A stretch of 64,000 bases of DNA from CAYRNY01 sp964425755 (GTDB lineage Bacteria; Chloroflexota; Anaerolineae; Aggregatilineales; Aggregatilineaceae): the NCBI GenBank assembly GCA_964425755.1, contig CAYRNY010000007.1:1-64000 (forward strand). The letters run 5' to 3'. How positions within the stretch are numbered: position 1 is the stretch's first letter; every line of letters starts with the position of its first letter. Positions 36,478 to 45,665 of this stretch are shown here, in pieces. Below the pieces are notes generated by a model. The model was not told where the DNA came from. It searched no databases and saw only the letters and a program-made list of their open reading frames with translations. Made by a program: the position numbers and the translations under genes.

Positions 36478-37650
36478 CTAGCGCCGCAAGTCGTCCTGAA
36501 TGTGGCTGTCGCGGATGCGGCTCGCGCCGTCGGCCCATTCGACCGTGCGCCCGCCGCCGAAATCGCGGAAGTACGTCGCACCGATCGCGGCAGCGCGTTC
36601 GGCTGCCAGCAACGCGCCGGGGACGCTGTACACCAGCGGGGCGAACGCTTCGCGCACCTCGCCTTTGACCGGCAGCACATGCTGCAAATACGTGCTGATC
36701 GAGGCGACCGACTCCGGCAGCACGCCGACCGTGCGCCGCCCGATCGACTGTGCCGCGCGCGCCGCTTCTGCCATGCGGTCCGCGTCGTAGTCGGCGGCAC
36801 TCAAAAAGATCGTGGGGGTATCCGCGCGCACACCGAAGTACTGGATATGCGTCCACTCTTCGGTATCCTGCGCCGTCGCCGAATCGCCGCTGGCTTCGAG
36901 CATCTTAGCCGCGCTGAACATCGCCGCGCCGTACAGCGGCCCGGCCCCGACGAAGACAAATTCCGGGATGTCGGTCCAGCGGTGATGCATCAGCTCGTGT
37001 GCGACCGGCTCGCACGCCGTGATGGTGGCTTCCAGCACGTCCGCCAGTTCGGCCAGTTCCACGCGCAGCGCGTTCGCGTCGGGGGTGGTCAGGTGCCCGC
37101 GCACCTCACCGATGCGGATCGCGGCGCTGTAGAGCGCCATCTGCGAGGCGAGATACGAGCGCACGCCCGGCACCACCATGCCCTGCAATTCGTCCGGCAG
37201 CGGGGGCACCGTCGTCCGGAAGACCTTCTCGGCGCTTCGGGCCAGCGGCGCGTGTGGGGCCCCGGTCAGCGCAACCGCCACCGCCCCGGCCTTGCGGCCC
37301 AGGCGCAGCGCCTCGATCGTGCGGCTGACCACCCCGGACACGGAAACCGCGATCACGAGGTTGGTCTGCGGGCCGGTCTTGGGCAGGTACGGGGCGGTAT
37401 AGCGCCCGAACGTCATCGCGTTAAGCGCCTGCGTCGGGACCCCGGCAAGCTGGTGAAACGCCAGTTCTGCGCCGACCGGCGCGTGATAGCTATCGCCGCA
37501 GCCGGTGAGATACACGCGCTTGACTGAGCGGCACAGCTCGAAGTCAAACGTCGCGCGTGCCGACTCGTCAAACGGTTTGGCGATATCCCGCACAAGCTGC
37601 GGCAGGGTATCGATCTGCTGGTGCATTGGAGAACGGTCAGTCATGGTCAT
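36478..37650 (-). CDS. SIS-domain sugar isomerase-like protein
   Basis: A 390-aa protein with two SIS (sugar isomerase) domains. The first has VYLTGCGDSYHAPVGAELAFH and VSVSGVVSRTIEALRLGRKAGA. The second has FVFVGAGPLYGAAMFSAAKMLEASGD and AEEWTHIQYFG-like text ending in a helical cap. It resembles the isomerase half of GlmS and AgaS/FrlB-type deglycases, lacking the glutaminase domain. It likely isomerises or deaminates a phosphosugar. Starts at 37650 (ATG) or 37644 (ATG, better spaced from GGGGG) are both possible. It is flanked by two unusual PfkB proteins, implying a shared sugar-phosphate pathway. Confidence 0.85.
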   Translation of the reverse strand: MTMTDRSPMHQQIDTLPQLVRDIAKPFDESARATFDFELCRSVKRVYLTGCGDSYHAPVGAELAFHQLAGVPTQALNAMTFGRYTAPYLPKTGPQTNLVIAVSVSGVVSRTIEALRLGRKAGAVAVALTGAPHAPLARSAEKVFRTTVPPLPDELQGMVVPGVRSYLASQMALYSAAIRIGEVRGHLTTPDANALRVELAELADVLEATITACEPVAHELMHHRWTDIPEFVFVGAGPLYGAAMFSAAKMLEASGDSATAQDTEEWTHIQYFGVRADTPTIFLSAADYDADRMAEAARAAQSIGRRTVGVLPESVASISTYLQHVLPVKGEVREAFAPLVYSVPGALLAAERAAAIGATYFRDFGGGRTVEWADGASRIRDSHIQDDLRR

Positions 37651-37867
37651 TTTCCCCCAATCTAGCCGGCCAGCGGCTGTGAATTGTCGCCTTTCGCCCA
37701 CGCGATGAGTCTCTCGAAAGCGTTTTGATCGCCACACGGCACGCTCGCGCGTCACGCGTAACCTTCTCGGCTGTGTTATGCGCGCTCACCGCACGTGCCA
37801 GCGTCATAGACTAGTGTGAAAATATAGCGTATGGTAATCTACAGCGGCACTGTGGACAAGTACAGCG

Positions 37868-38242
37868 ATGAAAGGACGCCACGCCTTGAGCACCACACCC
37901 GCGAAAACCAGTACCGTGATTCTCGTGACAAACGACGGGATGGGCAAATCCGACCCCGCACTACAGCACACGCTGGCCGCGAAATACTTCCAACTGCTGC
38001 TGGACGACGGCAAGCTACCCGCCGCGATCTGCTTTTACGCCGACGGGGTCAAACTGGCGTGCGAAGGGTCGCCCGTGCTGGACCAGCTCCGCGCGCTGGA
38101 AGCGGCGGGCGTGCATCTGGTCGTGTGCAACACCTGCCTGAACTACCACAACCTGGCAGACAAGCGCGTGGTGGGGCTGGTGGGCGGCATGGGCGACATC
38201 ATCGAGGCGCAGTGGAACGCCGGTAAGGTGATCACGCTTTAG
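37868..38242 (+). CDS. DsrE/YedF-like protein
   Basis: A 124-aa small alpha/beta protein of the DsrE-like superfamily, closest in wording to the C-terminal part of YedF (ILVTNDGMGKSDPAL, ICFYADGVKLACEGSPVLDQL, GVHLVVCNTCLNYHNL). The Cys in CNTCLNY is at the position of the conserved YedF cysteine, so sulphur handling is possible. There is no attached TusA domain. It is the only plus-strand gene in the region from 33743 to 52178 and points toward the neighbouring PfkB gene, ending six bases from its stop. Confidence 0.82.
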   Translation: MKGRHALSTTPAKTSTVILVTNDGMGKSDPALQHTLAAKYFQLLLDDGKLPAAICFYADGVKLACEGSPVLDQLRALEAAGVHLVVCNTCLNYHNLADKRVVGLVGGMGDIIEAQWNAGKVITL

Positions 38243-38248
38243 GGGCGC

Positions 38249-39181
38249 TCACACATCCGCCGGCGTGATCGCGCGCAGACCGCCGCGCACCGCGTCCAGC
38301 CGCCGGGCGTAATCCACCGGGTCCGGCAGCGCCAGCGGGATGCCGACCTGCTCCACCAGGTACGACGCCGCCGCGCTGGCGTGGCACGCCGCCACATCGG
38401 GACCATCGTCCAACCGCGCGAGCAGCGCCCCGCAGAACGCGTTCCCCGCGCCCACCACGTCGACCACCTCGGTCTTCACAGCGGGGACGTGCCAGCCCGT
38501 GCCCGTCTCAAGCTGCCACAGGTCCGCGCCGTCCGCGCCGCGCCGTACCGCCAGCCAGCGCGCGCCCAGGTCCCGGAACCGCGCCAGCACGTCGCGGTAC
38601 GAGTCGCGCCCGGTGATGCCACGCGCCTCGTGCCAGTTCGGGGAGAAGATATCGCACGCCGCCAGGATCGCACCCAGCGCGTCATCGTCCAGCGGCGCGT
38701 CGGATGCTTTGAACGGCTCCAGGCTGACGCGCAGGCCGCGTGCTTTAAAATCACGCGCCGCCGCCAGCGACCCCGCTTCGCCGGGATGGATGCCCCAATG
38801 CGCCGCTTTCGCTGCCCGGTACGCTTCCGGCAGCACGTCCCAGCCGCGCGCCAACTGCACGCCGAGACTGCGCAGCGGCACGCGCCAGACCTGCGTCCGT
38901 CGCCCGTCGAACTCGACCACCTGCCACGCGCGCGGCGTGGGGTGTTCGGTCACGCGGACGCCTTCCAGGTCGATCCCGGCATCGCGCAGCGGGGCGATGA
39001 CCGCGTCTTGCAGGTCATCGCCCACACCCGCCACCAGCCCGACCGTGTCACCGGAGCCGAGCGCCGCCGCCATACCCCAGGCGGTCTGCGGGCCGCCGCC
39101 GCCCAGCACGCCCATGCGCGTGTAGCCCTGCGGAAAAACGATATCGTCAACGATGATGCCAAATGCGAGCAGTTCGATCAC
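38249..39181 (-). CDS. PfkB-family kinase paralogue with Asn at the catalytic Asp position
   Basis: A 310-aa ribokinase-fold protein and sister of the protein at 35542-36465. The signature reads VVDVVGAGNAFCG, with Asn247 in place of the usual catalytic Asp. Substrate-side motifs (VDDIVF, VLGGGG, DGRRTQVWRV) are shared with the sister. Translation appears to start at GTG 39181. It lies 34 bases downstream of another PfkB gene (39216-40112) that keeps the canonical GAGD, so active and altered kinases occur side by side. Confidence 0.8.
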   Translation of the reverse strand: MIELLAFGIIVDDIVFPQGYTRMGVLGGGGPQTAWGMAAALGSGDTVGLVAGVGDDLQDAVIAPLRDAGIDLEGVRVTEHPTPRAWQVVEFDGRRTQVWRVPLRSLGVQLARGWDVLPEAYRAAKAAHWGIHPGEAGSLAAARDFKARGLRVSLEPFKASDAPLDDDALGAILAACDIFSPNWHEARGITGRDSYRDVLARFRDLGARWLAVRRGADGADLWQLETGTGWHVPAVKTEVVDVVGAGNAFCGALLARLDDGPDVAACHASAAASYLVEQVGIPLALPDPVDYARRLDAVRGGLRAITPADV

Positions 39182-39215
39182 GTGCAGTCCTGTTTGTTAC
39201 CGGTCGTTGGTTGGC

Positions 39216-40112
39216 TCAAACCAGCAGCCGCTCGACCTGATCGCGCTCGGGCAGGCCGCCGCGCGCGCCGTGATGCTGCACCGCGATCGCTGCCGCCGCC
39301 GACGCGAACGCCAGCGCCTCGCGCAGATCGGCCCCGTCCAGCTTGGCCGCGATCAACGCCGCGTGGAACACATCCCCCGCGCCGGTCGAATCCACCACGC
39401 GGACTTTGTGCGCGCGCTGGCGAACCGGGCGACGCATCCCGCCCGTGCAGCCAAACGCGCCTTTGTTGCCGGCGGTCATGATCACCCACTGCTTGCCCTC
39501 AGCTAGCTGTGCGATCGAGCGCACGCGCAGCCGCTTGAGCAGCGCATCCGTGACGAACACCACGTCGGCCAGCCGGATCACGTCGCGCAGTTCTTCGCCC
39601 GCCAGCGGGATCGCGGTCTCGATGTCCAGCGCCAGCAGCCCGCTGTTGTCCGACGCCACACGGCGCAACTGCGTGCACCACACGGTATCACGCGGGTAGG
39701 TGTAGATCACACGGGCGCGCGCGGCGAACGCCAGTTGATCGACGTCCGGGTTCGCTTCGTACAGCGGGAACGACGGCAGCATGATCGCGCGCCGGCCCTT
39801 GCGATCCGTGACCACGACGGTGAACGGCGTGATCGCACCACTGACCGCGACCAGCCCGCCCGTATCGACCTCGCGCTCGATGAAATCCGCGTGCAACATC
39901 GCGCCTTCCGCGTCGTCGCCGACCCAACCGACATACCCGGCTCGCAGCTCAAGCTGCGCGGCGGCGCACGTCGCGTTGGCGATGAAGCCGCCCGGCACCT
40001 TGCCAATCAGCCGCGCGGGATATTTCTCGTCCCCCAGCGGCAGCTCGTCCACCTGCAGCAGCAGGTCATACGCCAGCCCGCCGACACCTATAAAGTCCAG
40101 TCTGCCTGTCAT
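39216..40112 (-). CDS. PfkB-family sugar/nucleoside kinase (canonical motif)
   Basis: A 298-aa ribokinase-family kinase with the intact signature VDSTGAGDVFHAALIA (catalytic Asp present) and the N-terminal PGGFIANATCAAAQL region. Ribose or a nucleoside is a plausible substrate given two nucleoside hydrolases immediately upstream in the same transcript. The ATG at 40112 fits an AGGGGG about nine bases upstream; a GTG at 40121 is less likely. It is 52 bases from the nucleoside hydrolase. Confidence 0.88.
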   Translation of the reverse strand: MTGRLDFIGVGGLAYDLLLQVDELPLGDEKYPARLIGKVPGGFIANATCAAAQLELRAGYVGWVGDDAEGAMLHADFIEREVDTGGLVAVSGAITPFTVVVTDRKGRRAIMLPSFPLYEANPDVDQLAFAARARVIYTYPRDTVWCTQLRRVASDNSGLLALDIETAIPLAGEELRDVIRLADVVFVTDALLKRLRVRSIAQLAEGKQWVIMTAGNKGAFGCTGGMRRPVRQRAHKVRVVDSTGAGDVFHAALIAAKLDGADLREALAFASAAAAIAVQHHGARGGLPERDQVERLLV

Positions 40113-40164
40113 GGCTCCCACCCCCTTGACATTTCATGTTCCGCGCCAGGACGCACCGCCCGCC

Positions 40165-41148
<984 letters not shown>

Positions 41149-41231
41149 ATATCATTGCTCCCAAAAGTAGCGTAAAGACTGGTTCACCCAGGCAGCACAC
41201 GAAGATGCTCCCCTACGCGATCGCTGGCGCA

Positions 41232-42182
41232 CTACGTCAAGCGCTCCAGTTCCAGCTCGACCACGCCCGCGCCGTCCACGTCCACGCAGACGTTGACCAG
41301 CGGGCGGTCTTCCCAGGGCGGCAGCAGGCCGAAGTCGCGGCTGGGGAACGCGGGCCAGGTCTTGCCCCGGCTGATGCCCCGCATCGCGACGCGCACCGGC
41401 CAGCGTTCGACCGCGAACAGCGACGGGTCGAGCAGGTAGGCGATCGCGGTCGAGTCGTGCACGTAGATGCCCCGCAGATGGCTGTAATTGCGTTCGAAGA
41501 ACGCGCGGTAATGCGGCACGATGCGGCTGATGTGCTGCGCCAGCGGGCCGGGTGCGTCCGCGTAACGCGCGAGGTGCTCCGGCGTCATGTTGACCTTGTG
41601 CGTCACGTCCAGCCCGACCATCGTGATATCCCACCCCGCGCCAAACACCGCGTCGGCGGCCTCAGGATCGTTGTGGATGTTCGCTTCGGCGGCGGGCGTC
41701 GCGTTGCCGGGGCCGAGCGCGTTCCCGCCCATCAGCACGACTTCCTGCACGCGCTCCACGATGCGCGGCTCCAGGTGCAACGCCAGCGCGATGTTCGTCA
41801 GCGGGCCGAGCGGCACGAGCGTGATCGCGCCCGGCGCGGCCATCACCCGGTCGATGATGAACTCAGCCGCCGTCATGTCGATCGCGGCAGTGCGCGGCGG
41901 CGGCAGGCGGACGTTGCCCTGCCCGTCCTCGCCGTGCACCTGCGGGACCGGTCCCTTGTACGGCCCGGCGAGCGCGTTCTCCGCGCCATGCGCAACCGGG
42001 ATATCGGTCCGGCCCGCGATTTCGAGCAGCCGCAGGGCGTTTGTGGTCGCCAGCTCCGTGTGCACGTTGCCGAAGATCGTCGTGAGGCCGATCACGTCAA
42101 GCTCAGGGGATTCCAGGGCGAAGAAGATCGCCATCGCGTCATCAACGCCCGGATCGGTATCAATGATTACTTGTCGGGGCAT
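41232..42182 (-). CDS. Nucleoside hydrolase (second paralogue)
   Basis: A 316-aa IU-type nucleoside hydrolase with IIDTDPGVDD (Asp8, 10, 14, 15), LVPLGPLTNIALAL and LMGGNALGPGNATPAAEANIHNDPEAA. It is only moderately similar to the adjacent paralogue; for example the substrate-side Trp in NIWCD is His here (NIHND), so specificity probably differs. Two adjacent ATGs occur (42185 and 42182). The second is better spaced from AAGGAG and starts the conserved MPRQVIID. Confidence 0.93.
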   Translation of the reverse strand: MPRQVIIDTDPGVDDAMAIFFALESPELDVIGLTTIFGNVHTELATTNALRLLEIAGRTDIPVAHGAENALAGPYKGPVPQVHGEDGQGNVRLPPPRTAAIDMTAAEFIIDRVMAAPGAITLVPLGPLTNIALALHLEPRIVERVQEVVLMGGNALGPGNATPAAEANIHNDPEAADAVFGAGWDITMVGLDVTHKVNMTPEHLARYADAPGPLAQHISRIVPHYRAFFERNYSHLRGIYVHDSTAIAYLLDPSLFAVERWPVRVAMRGISRGKTWPAFPSRDFGLLPPWEDRPLVNVCVDVDGAGVVELELERLT

Positions 42183-42270
42183 CATATCTCCTTCGATAGC
42201 TGTGATTGGTTGGCGATGATTGGTCATCCGTTCCCACGAACGCCGCCCGGTGAAGCAATCGGGGCGGCGC

Positions 42271-43179
42271 TCAACCCGCCAGCGCCAGCGCGATCCGGGC
42301 CGCCACGCGCGCGTTGTTCACCAGCGCGGCGATGTTCGCGGCCTGCGAGTGCCCGTCCGTCAGTTCGAGCACTTTGCCCAGCACGAACGGCGTGACATCC
42401 TTGCCGTGAATCCCGGCTTCTTCCGCCAGGCGCGTCGCTTCCTCGATCGCGGCTTCGGCCTCGCCGGCTGGCAGCGCGTCGGCTTCCGGCACGGGGACCG
42501 TGATCAGCGTGGCGTGCTGGAGCTGCAAGCGGTCGCGTGCCGCTGCGATCGCGGCGGCCTGCTCCGGCGTGTCGATGCGCTGGTCGATCGGCAGGCCGCT
42601 GCTGCGGCTGTAGAACGCGGGCAGCGTGTCGGTGCCGTAACCGATCACCGGGACGCCCTGCGTCTCCAGCACTTCGAGCGTGCGCGGCAGGTCGAGGATC
42701 GACTTCGCGCCCGCGCACACGACCGTGATCGGCGTGCGCCCCAGTTCGACCAGGTCAGCCGACACATCCTCCGGGTGGCCGCGATGCACGCCGCCGATGC
42801 CGCCGGTCGCGAAGACCTTGATACCCGCCATATGCGCGACGATCATCGTGCCGGCGACGGTAGTCGCGCCGTGCTGCCGCAGCCCGACGACCAGCGGCAG
42901 GTCGCGCCGCGAGCACTTGCGCACGCCGTCCTGCCCCAGCCCGGCCAGCATCTCGATCTCCTCGCGCGTCAGCCCGACCTTGATCGCGCCGTCGATCACG
43001 GCGACCGTCGCGGGGATCGCGCCTTCCTCACGGATCGCGGCTTCCATCGCCAGCGCCGTCTCGACGTTGGCGGGATACGGGAACCCGTGCGTGATCAGCG
43101 TCGATTCGAGCGCGACGACCGCCGATCCGGCCATCACCGCCGCGCCAACCTCGCTGGCATACGTCACATTATCGTTCAT
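42271..43179 (-). CDS. psuG: Pseudouridine-5'-phosphate glycosidase
   Basis: Reversibly splits pseudouridine 5'-phosphate into uracil and ribose 5-phosphate, breaking a C-C glycosidic bond. The 302-aa protein matches the family throughout: VALESTLITHGFPYP, AVIDGAIKVGL with the catalytic lysine, TTVAGTMIVAHMAGIKVFATGGIGGVHRG, VCAGAKSILDLPRTLEVLET and the Mn2+/Ser-rich SSGLP region. It overlaps the YjbQ-like gene by four bases. The PfkB kinase at 43577-44533 is a good candidate for the required pseudouridine kinase. Confidence 0.96.
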   Translation of the reverse strand: MNDNVTYASEVGAAVMAGSAVVALESTLITHGFPYPANVETALAMEAAIREEGAIPATVAVIDGAIKVGLTREEIEMLAGLGQDGVRKCSRRDLPLVVGLRQHGATTVAGTMIVAHMAGIKVFATGGIGGVHRGHPEDVSADLVELGRTPITVVCAGAKSILDLPRTLEVLETQGVPVIGYGTDTLPAFYSRSSGLPIDQRIDTPEQAAAIAAARDRLQLQHATLITVPVPEADALPAGEAEAAIEEATRLAEEAGIHGKDVTPFVLGKVLELTDGHSQAANIAALVNNARVAARIALALAG

Positions 43180-43583
43180 CCTGCAACCACCTTTACCTGC
43201 ACGCGCCGTTCGCGCGGCCCGTCGAATTCGTAGAATAGAATGCTCTGCGAGCTGCCAAGCTGCAAGTCGCCGCCGTCGATCGCCAGCAGCACGTTATGCC
43301 CGATCAGCGCGGCCTTGATGTGCCCGGCAGCGTCGGCGGGCGTGTCGTATTGGTGCTTGAAATCCACGCGCGTCGGGACCAGCCGCCGCAACTCGTCGAC
43401 GATGTCGCCCGGCGTGGTCGGGTCAAGCGCGGAATTCAACGTCACGCCGGCGGTCGTGTGCGGCACGATCACCGCGCACAGCCCCGCCGTCACGCCCATC
43501 TGCGCGACCGCGTCCCGCACCAGGTCCGTGATGTCCACCAGCGAATCACCCGGCGGCGTGTTGAGCGAAATTGTGGTTAACAT
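43176..43583 (-). CDS. YjbQ/UPF0047-family protein
   Basis: A 135-aa compact beta-rich protein of the YjbQ/UPF0047 family. It shows VIVPHTTAGVTLN, the DFKHQYDTPADAAGHIKAALIGHNV block with conserved His, and LGSSQSILFYEFDGPRERRVQVKV. Family members have weak thiamine-phosphate-synthase-like activity, and the true role is unsettled. The start ATG 43583 overlaps the end of the kinase by seven bases, and its stop overlaps psuG by four. It is thus locked inside the pseudouridine operon. Confidence 0.88.
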   Translation of the reverse strand: MLTTISLNTPPGDSLVDITDLVRDAVAQMGVTAGLCAVIVPHTTAGVTLNSALDPTTPGDIVDELRRLVPTRVDFKHQYDTPADAAGHIKAALIGHNVLLAIDGGDLQLGSSQSILFYEFDGPRERRVQVKVVAG

Positions 43584-44533
43584 GAGAAGGTGATGTCCAC
43601 CCCGGCCTGTTCTAAAACGTCCATGATCTCGCGGCATGTGGGCGCGTTGGTGCCGGACCCGGCCTTCTGCACGCTGACCGCGCCGGTCGCGTTGGCGAGC
43701 AGCGCGCACGCGCGCAGGACCAACCCGCCCAGCGCTCCGGCGATGAACGCCGCGTCGAACGCGTCGCCCGACCCGACCGTGTCGACGATCCGCTCAACGG
43801 GAAAGGCAGGCACTTCTTCCCACCAATCGGCGGTCAGGACCGCGCAGCCCTGCGCCCCGCGCTTGACCACGACGCAGCGCGGCCCCAGCGCCAGCAGGTC
43901 CGCGTATGCGTCCGGCCCGGTCCGGCCCCCGGTCACCAGCGCGGCTTCATCTTCGGTCAGGAACAGCGTGTGCGTGTGTTCCAGCACCCATCTGATGGTG
44001 TCCTCGTCCGCCATCTCCAGCAGTGGGCCGACATCCATGTAGATCGGCGTCCCGACCCTGACCGCCTGCTCCAGCGCGCGCAGCGCCAGCGCCACGATCC
44101 GCCGCTCGACCAGCGTATAGCCGGACATAAACAGCGCGCCCGCCCCGGTGATCGCCGCGTCCAGCGCGGGGGGATAGGTCACCTCCGGCCCGCCGCCGTA
44201 ATGCCCCAGGAACACGTGCTCGCCGCTGTCCCGGTCGGTGAGCGTGACTACCAGCGTCGACTCCGACTCCGGCATGATCCGCACGCCGTCGAGTCTCGCG
44301 CCGCGCTCGCGCAGCGGGCGCAGGATCTGCTCGCCGTACACGTCCGAGCCAACCGACCCGGCGACGACCACATCCAGCCCCAGGTTCAGCGCCGTGATGA
44401 TTGTGTTCGCCGCGCCGCCGGGTTCGATGCGGCGTTCGGTCGTCTGCTGGTGGCGGCCCGGCAGCGCGGGCAGCGCCACCGGCAGCAAGATGTCGAGCAC
44501 CAGGTCGCCCAGCGTTACCAGTGTCTTGCTCAT
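43577..44533 (-). CDS. PfkB-family kinase, probable pseudouridine kinase
   Basis: A 318-aa ribokinase-family kinase with intact VDTVGSGDAFDAAFIAG (catalytic Asp present) and the glycine pair EPGGAANTIITALNLGLDV. It is one gene away from psuG with overlapping ends, which supports a role as the kinase that makes pseudouridine 5'-phosphate for PsuG. Sequence alone does not exclude ribokinase or another nucleoside kinase. It overlaps the ADP-ribosylglycohydrolase gene by four bases. Confidence 0.85.
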   Translation of the reverse strand: MSKTLVTLGDLVLDILLPVALPALPGRHQQTTERRIEPGGAANTIITALNLGLDVVVAGSVGSDVYGEQILRPLRERGARLDGVRIMPESESTLVVTLTDRDSGEHVFLGHYGGGPEVTYPPALDAAITGAGALFMSGYTLVERRIVALALRALEQAVRVGTPIYMDVGPLLEMADEDTIRWVLEHTHTLFLTEDEAALVTGGRTGPDAYADLLALGPRCVVVKRGAQGCAVLTADWWEEVPAFPVERIVDTVGSGDAFDAAFIAGALGGLVLRACALLANATGAVSVQKAGSGTNAPTCREIMDVLEQAGVDITFSC

Positions 44534-45543
44534 GCGCGGCCTTCCCGCGTGGCGAGGGCGTGCAGGCCATCGGCGAGGGCGCGCACATCATACGCCGCGA
44601 AGACCTCGTCAGCGTCCAGCGCGGCGATGTGCTCCGGCTTGAATGCGCCGATCCCACTGTACGCCCCGGCGATCGCCACCGCGATCGCGCCGACGGTATC
44701 GGCGTCGCCGGACAGGTTCGCGCCGTAGATCGCGGTCTGTGTCGGATCGCCGCCCGCCATCGCCAGCACGCCGAACGCCGCGCCGACGGTTTCCGGCACG
44801 CTCAGCGAGGTTCCCACCACGTCGTAAATCTCGCGCAGGCGGGCCAGTTCGTCGCCAGGCCCGCGCGCGATATCGACCGCCATCTGTATCCGGCGCGCGA
44901 CCGACGGCCCCAGCCATGACCGGCCCTTCTTGCGCCCCAACTCCGCACCCAGCAGCCCCGCATGGATCACCGCGTCCAGTGACACGTCATCCAGCACGGC
45001 CACCGCGACCGCCGCCGCCACCGCGCACGCGCCCGAAACGGCCACGTTCGTATTGTGCGTGGGGATGCACACCGTCGCCGCGTCGGCCACCGCGCCCAGC
45101 GGGTCGCCGGGATGCAGCAGCCCCACCGGCGAGATACGCATCGCCGCGCCGTTGGTGTCGCCCCACTGCCCGGTGGTGTGCGGATCGTCGCCGCGCTTGA
45201 GCGCCTGCACGCCGCGTCGCGTGCTCGGCCCGACATAAGGCGACTCGTCGCCGCCAACGCGGTCATACCACGTGATGATCGCTTCGACGGCAGCACCAAG
45301 CGTCACGCCGCCGTGCGCGATGAACGCCTGCGCCAGCGAAAACGCCTGCTCGGAATCGTCCGTAATGCGTCCGGCAGGCAGCCCAAAATGCACCGGGTGA
45401 TCTTCCGGCCCCGGCTTCAGCGCCGTGATCCAGCCGCCGTATGCGCGCCAGGTGTGGTCGATGTCAAAATACGCAGGCATGCCCCACGCATCCCCCAACG
45501 CCTGGCCGTACAGCCCGCCGAGAATCTTGTCCTTTAAGCTCAC
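44530..45543 (-). CDS. ADP-ribosylglycohydrolase family protein
   Basis: A 337-aa all-helical Mg2+-dependent hydrolase of the ADPRH/DraG family. The metal-binding motifs are all present: GLYGQALGDAWG at the start, RITDDSEQAF (Asp62, Asp63) and SGDADTVGAIAVAIAGAYSGI near residue 290. The family removes ADP-ribose from proteins or small molecules. Being embedded in a nucleoside operon, this one may instead hydrolyse an imported ADP-ribosyl or nucleoside-like glycoside (inference). The start is GTG with AAGGAG upstream. A small hairpin separates it from the permease gene. Confidence 0.88.
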   Translation of the reverse strand: MSLKDKILGGLYGQALGDAWGMPAYFDIDHTWRAYGGWITALKPGPEDHPVHFGLPAGRITDDSEQAFSLAQAFIAHGGVTLGAAVEAIITWYDRVGGDESPYVGPSTRRGVQALKRGDDPHTTGQWGDTNGAAMRISPVGLLHPGDPLGAVADAATVCIPTHNTNVAVSGACAVAAAVAVAVLDDVSLDAVIHAGLLGAELGRKKGRSWLGPSVARRIQMAVDIARGPGDELARLREIYDVVGTSLSVPETVGAAFGVLAMAGGDPTQTAIYGANLSGDADTVGAIAVAIAGAYSGIGAFKPEHIAALDADEVFAAYDVRALADGLHALATREGRA

Positions 45544-45582
45544 ACTCGCTCCTTTTCGTTGCGCAATTTACGCCTAAGACAA

Positions 45583-45601
45583 AGGCAGGTCATGCCTGCC
45601 T
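45583..45601 (-). terminator. Weak hairpin between permease and catabolic genes
   Basis: A perfect 7-base stem (45583-45589 with 45595-45601) and 5-base loop is followed on the minus strand by TTGTCTTA. The T-tract is short, so it is more likely an attenuator or processing site than a full stop. Confidence 0.45.
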
Positions 45602-45665
45602 GTAACCTCTGTGGGGACGGGTAAGGTCCCATGAACAAGACCACCTGCCGGACGCGATCGCGCGT

